From JBCCSZ01 sp039199225 (lineage in GTDB: Bacteria > Bacteroidota > Bacteroidia > Chitinophagales > Saprospiraceae): DNA of 21,287 nt. Location: NCBI GenBank assembly GCA_039199225.1, contig JBCCSZ010000121.1, positions 1 to 21,287 of the forward strand. The letters are read 5' to 3'. Of the stretch, positions 16,501-21,287 are shown one piece after another; the first letter of the stretch is position 1; the number at the start of each line of letters is the position of its first letter. Position numbers and translations under genes: made by a program. Under the pieces are notes generated by a model. That model saw nothing but the letters and a program-made list of their open reading frames with translations. It was not told the DNA's origin and made no database searches.

Positions 16501-19500
16501 CTAAAAAGCGATACTTGGAAAACATCAAGCAACTCTATTTTGATTGTCTGGTCACCTTGAAAAACAACAAAAAGGAACGCGTCAAGGGATACTTCAATAT
16601 GCATCCTTCCTTGCCTGTACTGTTGGAAAATGGAAACAGCCGTTTATTGATTCCTTTCAAGATGTTGAGGGATAAAAGAGGACGGGATATTCCACCGATT
16701 ACTTTTGCGGGCTTGCAAAAAATGCGACTGGAATTGCCAGAGCTTTTTTATCCGGGCTTCAATGCCAATTCTGCACCGGAGGCATTGATAAAGTCCATGG
16801 TTGGATTGGTCAATGAAATCAAAAACCTCACAAAGGGGCTTTCCTACAACAGCATGCGAAAGGGCTGGTGTAAGCAGGTCACGGTAGCTGGAAAAGCTTC
16901 CTGGTTGCGACTCTGTAATCCGGATTTTAAAAAGCTGGGAGGTGGAACGCGTGTGAGCAAAATAGAGCTGGACGATGACTGGACGATCGCCAATGGTGGT
17001 GGCTCTCAAAAGTACGGACAGCGTTATGAATACACGACCACTAAGGTTATTGAAGGTCAAGAGCAACTCATCAGTAGTGGCGTTGCTTCATTTGAGCCAG
17101 GCATTGGTGGTGAGGAAAACCTGATGAAGGAAGCCTTGCCTTATGAGGAGAAATTCCTCCTGGCGCCAAAGACACAGTACTACAGTGAAACGCCCGTTGG
17201 CCAATCTCTTTTTCCGGCTCCCCTAGTGGGCTACAGCCAGGTGAAAGTATCGGACATAGCCAATGAGGTGATCGGTTTGAATCGCAATCGCTCCGGTCAT
17301 ACCCTCCATGAGTTTTACACGGCAAAGGAGTTTCCAACCATTGTGCGGATGACCGCTGCCGATAAAGAACGCATTCGTACAAATCCCATTCTGAAAATCT
17401 TCAAGATCAATTCGAAGGACGCCCTTTCTGTCTCTCAAGGCTACGCCATCGAGTTGAACGATATGCATGGTAAGTCCAAGCGGCAAACCATCTACGATAA
17501 AAACAATGCGGTGATTAAATCATCTACTTATCACTACAAGGTAGAAGACGAGGAGGCGGAGCAAAAGCGACTGACCAATTCGGTCAATGTCTTGCAAAAG
17601 AATGGAAGTACTACCCAAAAGACGATTGGTTTGGAAGTAGATGTTTGGCAGGAAATGCTGGAAGAGGAGAACAAGACAACGACCGCTGGTGTAGCGGGAA
17701 ATACCGACGGCTTTCCGCTGATTTTCTTTCCGGCATTCGTTCCGACTTTTTACCCGATTTTTAAAAATGAAAAGTCCAAGTTTCGGGCAGCCGTGACCAC
17801 CAAGCTCATCAAGCGGACAGGCATACTGGACCACGTAGAGGTAATGGAAAATGGCTCGCATGCAACAACTAGAAATGTACTGTTCGATAGCGAGACGGGA
17901 GAGGTACTGCTCACCCGCACCTCCAACGAATTCGATGACAACATTTTCTCTTTTACTTATCCGGCGCACTGGGCCTACGAGCGAATGGGGCAGGCATACG
18001 AAAATATTGGAGCTGTATTTACTGATATGGATGTCTCAATTGGAGCCATTACCAATGCCGGTTTCAATGCTTCCGATTTCTTCAAGCCAGGTGACGAACT
18101 GTGGGTTCATCCCGATCCCAACACCAACCCGGGTAAGTACTATGTGACCCAACCACAAACGGATTTGATCATCATCGATGAAGCGGGTGACCCTTTGACT
18201 GGACAAGACCTCACCCTGCAGATCATTCGGTCGGGGAATCGCAACATGGCTTCGACACCCATTGGCAAAGTGGCATCGAGGAAAGACCCCATCGTCAGCA
18301 ATACGCTCAATATCAATTTCACTACAGATGTACTTGCTGCCTCTGCCAGTACCTTCAGCGAGTTTTGGCGGATGCAATGTCAGTTGAACAATGACGATTT
18401 TGGGATTTACTTCGATGAAAATAAATTCAACCCTTATACCAGTGGACTGCTCGGTAACTGGCGACTCAGAAATGAATACGCCTACTATGTGGATCGTACC
18501 CCGCTCATTGGCTCCGATGATTTGGCGACAACGGATATTCACATCCGAGACAATGGCGAGGTCATTTTCTTTAATCCGTATTGGACATACGATAACATCA
18601 ATGAACGTTGGAAGCCCAACAATTCACTCAATTGGTTGAATACTACCGAGGTAACCCAGTATGACTGGAAAGGCAATCAACTGGAAAGTGAGGATGCCTT
18701 GAACATTCCAGGTGCTGCTTACTTTGGCTTTCAGCAAACATTGCCAACTGCGACGGCTCAAAATGCTCGCTACGAAGAAATTGTCTTTGATGGTTTTGAA
18801 GATTATGGCTTCGACAACGATTGTAATTCAGATTTTGATTTCCAACGAAATCTGGCCTTCTTCAATCAGAGAGCTTCCGGACCGGATTTTCAGTTGGTAG
18901 AAGGTATTGCACACACTGGGCGATACTCCTTGCAATTTGGGTCGAGATACCTACAGTATTATCAGATCAATATATCGGATAACTGTCTTTCCATTCCAGT
19001 TTCTCGTTCTGCTGATGGGCAGGCAGAACAGTCGGCGGATAGACTTCAACTCGATCAAGATTCCGAGGAGACTGGCACGCAGCAACGGTCCAGCACGGGC
19101 AAGGAGTTTTGCTACACCAGCGATCTAGGGAATTCGCCACCCGTAGCATTTGAGAACCTCTGCTGCGCCTGCCTACCGATCCTGACTTTTCAGCCAGGCA
19201 AGTCGTATCTTTTTTCTGCATGGGCTGCCTCCGACAGCTCCCTGACCTGCGGCGCTCCCTACGTCCGGGCAACGGCCAACTTTAGCTTCGGTCTTTCCAA
19301 CCCTCCCGTCAATCTGGTACCCACCGGTCCGGTCATCGATGGTTGGCAACGCATGGAAGGACGCATTGATATTCCTACCAACGTCACCTATGTATCGCTC
19401 TACATGGGAGGGAATGGCTTTGGAGAAAAGATTTACATCGATGATGTCCGCATTCATCCTTGGAATGCCAATATGCAATCTTTCGCTTACGATCCTTTCA

Positions 19501-19652
19501 GCCTTCGCTTGATGGCCAGACTGGACGACAACAACTACGCGAATTTCTACGAATACGACGACGAAGGGATTTTGATCCGTACCAAACGCGAAACAGAGGC
19601 GGGCATTCTAACCTTGCAGGAAGAGCGCAAAGTTTTTAAGTCCAATAACTAA
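13590..19652 (+). CDS. Giant secreted RHS-associated protein (Bacteroidota type)
   Basis: This 2020-aa protein has an extended signal peptide (MKAKKRKLEKIALALAAVMI ... AYAMA, about 1-31). The N-terminal region has MVDLFTGNFKYNIPLMDVGG (52-71) and DEASWVGLGWSLNPG (86-100), the hallmark of large Bacteroidota proteins found beside RHS/YD-repeat genes. A Gly-rich beta region follows (about 125-310), then long beta-rich segments with conserved features such as YDRWGFLKENP. A carbohydrate-binding-like jelly roll lies at about 1729-1955 (VEGIAHTGRYSLQFG, GKSYLFSAWAA, IYIDDVRIHP). The C-terminus, YDPFSLRLMARLDDNNYANF and YEYDDEGILIRTKRETEAG, looks like a YD-type repeat. No RHS core DPxG motif or toxin domain is present, so it probably works with a partner, perhaps the gene at 20459. 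Surface display, adhesion or a role as carrier of a polymorphic toxin are possible. No frameshift is visible. Confidence 0.75.
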   Translation: MKAKKRKLEKIALALAAVMILQAILPAYAMALTSGPAQPEFQGFQQAGTSDMVDLFTGNFKYNIPLMDVGGYPLNLAYSSDPRMDDEASWVGLGWSLNPGVISRSMRGIPDDFKGDQIEKELNMSSDRTVGITAGGSLELFGGPLKLGFSGGLVFNNKRGFEFKTSLRPGIAIGESNKQFTAGLGLSFGPSSGLDINPSIGLSNIVNENVNRQYSLGAGLNSRSGLKALTFQTSQTALYKNGEELSTGGSTNISSSFNFGPYSYTPTSLLPLHNKSIQFHATIGGAAFGSHPAFQIDGFWAEQKLAYSRESQPTYGYFHLQEAEDKDRAVMDYNSELNGQFKENAPHVPLSYGTYDIFSISGQGVGGQFRAMRNDLGIFRPAREVNTSIAADIGIEFGAGAFAHVGGNGAGTEATTTKQIWNPGDNRMKSHMDFTSADKKYENFYLRTSGEQVALPQGLFNETGGFSAVRVDNRRVGSELVAGNRFIDQTVNGAYSSQVVPQGKIQNDVRPTRNQVVSFLDVEQAKEVGLDKQIKDYTRNTIIFGDCNSNLINTLDRSMSGTFERPDHHLSEITVTQSSGSRYVYGLPVYNNQQREVSFSVDASNVLPGTNNQSSSDYALASYTPNTDNTTNNRKGKDDFFEATTTPGYAHSFLLTGILSPDYTDKTGDGITEDDSGNGIKFNYSRVHQDYKWRIPVQANRARYHEGNKSTFDDDKASYVYGGKEVWYIHSIESRTMVAQFYTSPRKDALGVLGENGGISMADSMMKLDSIKLFTKAEIKERGADASPIKAVHFEYSYKLCKKVPNHMQANAGKLTLDAVFFTFGKSRRGALNAYKFKYNETSSTTSNAYEYNIGRYDRWGFLKENPPGYPAPHEYPYVLQYPDNAYTEDFAGAWNLNEITLPSGGVLSVHYEADDYAYVQNKRAGQMMEIEGFTNGAGASPQSNLYNNDEVPYKYVAVKLPRSVASLSEAKKRYLENIKQLYFDCLVTLKNNKKERVKGYFNMHPSLPVLLENGNSRLLIPFKMLRDKRGRDIPPITFAGLQKMRLELPELFYPGFNANSAPEALIKSMVGLVNEIKNLTKGLSYNSMRKGWCKQVTVAGKASWLRLCNPDFKKLGGGTRVSKIELDDDWTIANGGGSQKYGQRYEYTTTKVIEGQEQLISSGVASFEPGIGGEENLMKEALPYEEKFLLAPKTQYYSETPVGQSLFPAPLVGYSQVKVSDIANEVIGLNRNRSGHTLHEFYTAKEFPTIVRMTAADKERIRTNPILKIFKINSKDALSVSQGYAIELNDMHGKSKRQTIYDKNNAVIKSSTYHYKVEDEEAEQKRLTNSVNVLQKNGSTTQKTIGLEVDVWQEMLEEENKTTTAGVAGNTDGFPLIFFPAFVPTFYPIFKNEKSKFRAAVTTKLIKRTGILDHVEVMENGSHATTRNVLFDSETGEVLLTRTSNEFDDNIFSFTYPAHWAYERMGQAYENIGAVFTDMDVSIGAITNAGFNASDFFKPGDELWVHPDPNTNPGKYYVTQPQTDLIIIDEAGDPLTGQDLTLQIIRSGNRNMASTPIGKVASRKDPIVSNTLNINFTTDVLAASASTFSEFWRMQCQLNNDDFGIYFDENKFNPYTSGLLGNWRLRNEYAYYVDRTPLIGSDDLATTDIHIRDNGEVIFFNPYWTYDNINERWKPNNSLNWLNTTEVTQYDWKGNQLESEDALNIPGAAYFGFQQTLPTATAQNARYEEIVFDGFEDYGFDNDCNSDFDFQRNLAFFNQRASGPDFQLVEGIAHTGRYSLQFGSRYLQYYQINISDNCLSIPVSRSADGQAEQSADRLQLDQDSEETGTQQRSSTGKEFCYTSDLGNSPPVAFENLCCACLPILTFQPGKSYLFSAWAASDSSLTCGAPYVRATANFSFGLSNPPVNLVPTGPVIDGWQRMEGRIDIPTNVTYVSLYMGGNGFGEKIYIDDVRIHPWNANMQSFAYDPFSLRLMARLDDNNYANFYEYDDEGILIRTKRETEAGILTLQEERKVFKSNN

Positions 19653-19693
19653 ATTCCACCATCTCATCGATTGACCTAAAATAAAAGTAATCA

Positions 19694-20422
19694 ATGAAAA
19701 TAACGAAAATATTCTTGCTTCACTTTCTGTTCGTAATGGGCTTTGTAGTTCAGGGGAATGCTCAGGAAGTAGCCGCTCGGCAGTATCAAAAAGTTGTAGA
19801 AGCATTTACTGCCAAAGAGCAGCTTTCCTGCGTCGTCGAGATCATGCTCTACGACCAACTGGAAGGTGGCGAAGCATCCAGCGAAATGAAAATCAACTAC
19901 TGCAAAAAGGGCGAAGAGATGTATGCGCGATTTGATTTATTCGAAGTACTCAAAAACGAACGGCACTACCTGTATGTAGACCACAGCCAAAAGCAGGTCA
20001 ACCAGCTGCCGTTGGTACCTGGGGAGCAGATTTTTCCTTCCTTCGACTTTGCCCAACTGGAACAACTCATCGAGTGGCTGGAATTGGAAGGGACCCTCTT
20101 TGAAACATCAGGCGGCCACAAAGGCATTCGCTTTACGGCGGCCAAAAAATCAAAAACAGTCATCGAATTGATCTATGAGCCAGAAAGTGGCCACATCCTA
20201 CAAAGCAGCATGGCCCTGGACTTGGCGCCTTACGATGCAGTCGACCACGACTTGGACGGCAAGCGAGTCGTATCCAATTTTACACAACTACAGTCGGGCA
20301 GTGTGCAACTTCCCCGGCGGGTCAGGGATGTCTTACAGGCTTCCGGTCAGCAGTTGAAGTCGAGTGGGCAGTATGCCTCCTATCAGCTGAATCCATTACA
20401 AGCCGCTCGCTCTGGTCGATAA
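19694..20422 (+). CDS. Secreted protein, possibly LolA-like fold, function unknown
   Basis: This 242-aa protein has a clear signal peptide (MKITKIFLLHFLFVMGFVVQ, cut near GNAQ|E). The mature part alternates short strands such as SCVVEIMLYDQLEGG, MKINYCKKGEEMYARF and HYLYVDHSQKQVNQLPL. This resembles the half-barrel of LolA/LolB-like periplasmic proteins, but the similarity is in pattern only and I would not assign a lipoprotein-carrier role. The gene lies 41 nt after the 2020-aa gene and 36 nt before the next one. It is likely a periplasmic helper or small companion of the large secreted proteins. Confidence 0.6.
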   Translation: MKITKIFLLHFLFVMGFVVQGNAQEVAARQYQKVVEAFTAKEQLSCVVEIMLYDQLEGGEASSEMKINYCKKGEEMYARFDLFEVLKNERHYLYVDHSQKQVNQLPLVPGEQIFPSFDFAQLEQLIEWLELEGTLFETSGGHKGIRFTAAKKSKTVIELIYEPESGHILQSSMALDLAPYDAVDHDLDGKRVVSNFTQLQSGSVQLPRRVRDVLQASGQQLKSSGQYASYQLNPLQAARSGR

Positions 20423-20458
20423 ATAATTTGTTTGTTCATTTTTATAAATGTCTAAATT

Positions 20459-21287
20459 ATGAGGACATCCATCAGCAAAAGATATACTAAAACTTTTTTT
20501 CTAGCCTGTTGCCTCCTACTCATGGGGTCTTCTTTGCAGGCGCAGCGCTGGTTCAAACTCTTGGATGTATCGGTTGCCACCATGAATGATACCATCATCG
20601 TCAAAGACGATAAATTTGGTACGCCCGACTGGAATACCATCGAAAGTACACAATCGGTTCGCAATCTGTTATTGTTCGAGATCAATGAAGATTCTACCCT
20701 TATCGCCAATCAGGCGTTTACCTATGAGGCGCAAATCGAGGTCGACCTTTGGATGGCCAATGACGATCCAAGTGCGCCACCTTCTCAAATAGCGATCGAA
20801 ACACTGCAAATCGAATACGATCCCGATGCTTCCAAAAGCATTGCCTTCCGGGCCTTGCGCCAGTACACGGGCGCACATCAAATGCGCATTCGCGTCATCA
20901 GCGTCGATCCGGTCGGTAGCGGCTGGATTGCACCGGCGCCGGCGATGCGCGTGGCTGGGGAGATACAAATCGAAAGAGACTTGGTTTTTGATTGCACACA
21001 GAAAAGTAATTTTCAAAATGTACCTCCCCTTACACAGTCCCAATCCAATAGCTACTTGATAGAGTGGACGGGTATAGAGGGGGCCGAGGAGTACGACCTG
21101 GAATGGACTTTTTACGATTTGGAAAGTGAGGTTGGAGCGGCTATCGCGAACTCGACAACAGATACTTACACGGATTTTGGTTTTCTGTTTCAAAACAACG
21201 CCACTCGGGTGACGGTCAATGCCAACTCGTATGAAGTACAATTGCTTTACCCAGAGGGTTATGTTTTCTTCCGCCTGCGCTCGGCTA
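20459..21287 (+). CDS. N-terminus of a large secreted protein, probably the RHS partner; runs off the right edge
   Basis: From the ATG at 20459 the frame stays open to the window end (276 codons). It starts with a signal peptide (MRTSISKRYTKTFFLACCLL ... LQAQ). The mature part has beta-rich segments: FKLLDVSVATMND, AFTYEAQIEVDLWM, MRIRVISVDPVG. It then has SYLIEWTGIEGAEEYDLEWT at about residues 198-217, an Fn3-like 'W..V.GA.EYDLEW' pattern that I associate with the front part of Bacteroidota RHS-repeat proteins. That identification is inference, because the RHS repeats would lie outside the window. It is the seventh gene of the operon, 36 nt after the preceding stop. Confidence 0.65.
   Translation, partial: MRTSISKRYTKTFFLACCLLLMGSSLQAQRWFKLLDVSVATMNDTIIVKDDKFGTPDWNTIESTQSVRNLLLFEINEDSTLIANQAFTYEAQIEVDLWMANDDPSAPPSQIAIETLQIEYDPDASKSIAFRALRQYTGAHQMRIRVISVDPVGSGWIAPAPAMRVAGEIQIERDLVFDCTQKSNFQNVPPLTQSQSNSYLIEWTGIEGAEEYDLEWTFYDLESEVGAAIANSTTDTYTDFGFLFQNNATRVTVNANSYEVQLLYPEGYVFFRLRSA

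Noticed and set aside
1..21287. CRISPR array, tRNA/rRNA genes, insertion sequences
   Set aside because: No regularly spaced repeats, cloverleaf-like segments, transposase-like proteins or paired terminal inverted repeats with target duplications were seen.

Overview
The window looks like a chromosomal stretch from a Bacteroidota bacterium, probably of the Saprospiria/Lewinella type. The support is protein-level: a sensor kinase with Reg_prop propeller repeats and a Y_Y_Y domain, a remnant of a DUF4397 protein with a type IX secretion (T9SS) tail, a dockerin-like 'TTFD' double repeat typical of Saprospiraceae secreted proteins, and a giant secreted protein with the 'DEASWVGLGWSLNPG' signature of Bacteroidota RHS-associated proteins. 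Shine-Dalgarno sequences are weak or absent, as usual in the phylum.

Left part (1-2602, minus strand): a CBASS-like anti-phage module. It comprises a DncV-like CD-NTase cut by the left edge, and just upstream of it a 590-aa protein with an N-terminal SAVED (cyclic-nucleotide sensor) region and a C-terminal HExxH region that looks like a zinc metallopeptidase. The inferred logic is that the cyclase makes a cyclic oligonucleotide, SAVED binds it, and the protease is switched on. I recall SAVED fused to nucleases, TIR and Lon or caspase-like proteases, but no characterised SAVED-zincin, so this is the most interesting item here.

Middle part (2696-6930): a split two-component system. A small Cys-containing protein and a 992-aa hybrid-sensor-like histidine kinase (propeller, Y_Y_Y, one membrane span, HisKA_3, HATPase) form a minus-strand operon ending in a clear intrinsic terminator. 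A NarL/LuxR response regulator is divergently transcribed on the plus strand. The shared intergenic region holds an 8-bp perfect inverted repeat. A 16-bp direct repeat brackets the small gene plus kinase.

Junction (6931-8102): immediately after the regulator stop codon lies the 3' remnant of a secreted DUF4397/T9SS gene, beheaded and with a premature TAG. An AT-rich stretch without convincing genes follows, ending in a 12-bp hairpin with a GTGA loop just ahead of the next operon.

Right part (8103-21287, plus strand): seven tightly packed genes (gaps of about 14-41 nt and one 20-nt overlap), all encoding exported products. In order they are a dockerin/cohesin-like protein, a predicted outer-membrane beta-barrel, a secreted Fn3-like protein, a lipoprotein, the 2020-aa RHS-associated protein, a small secreted protein, and the N-terminus of another large secreted protein, probably the RHS-core partner. 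They probably build or display one large surface or secreted assembly; no biochemical function can be read directly from the sequence.
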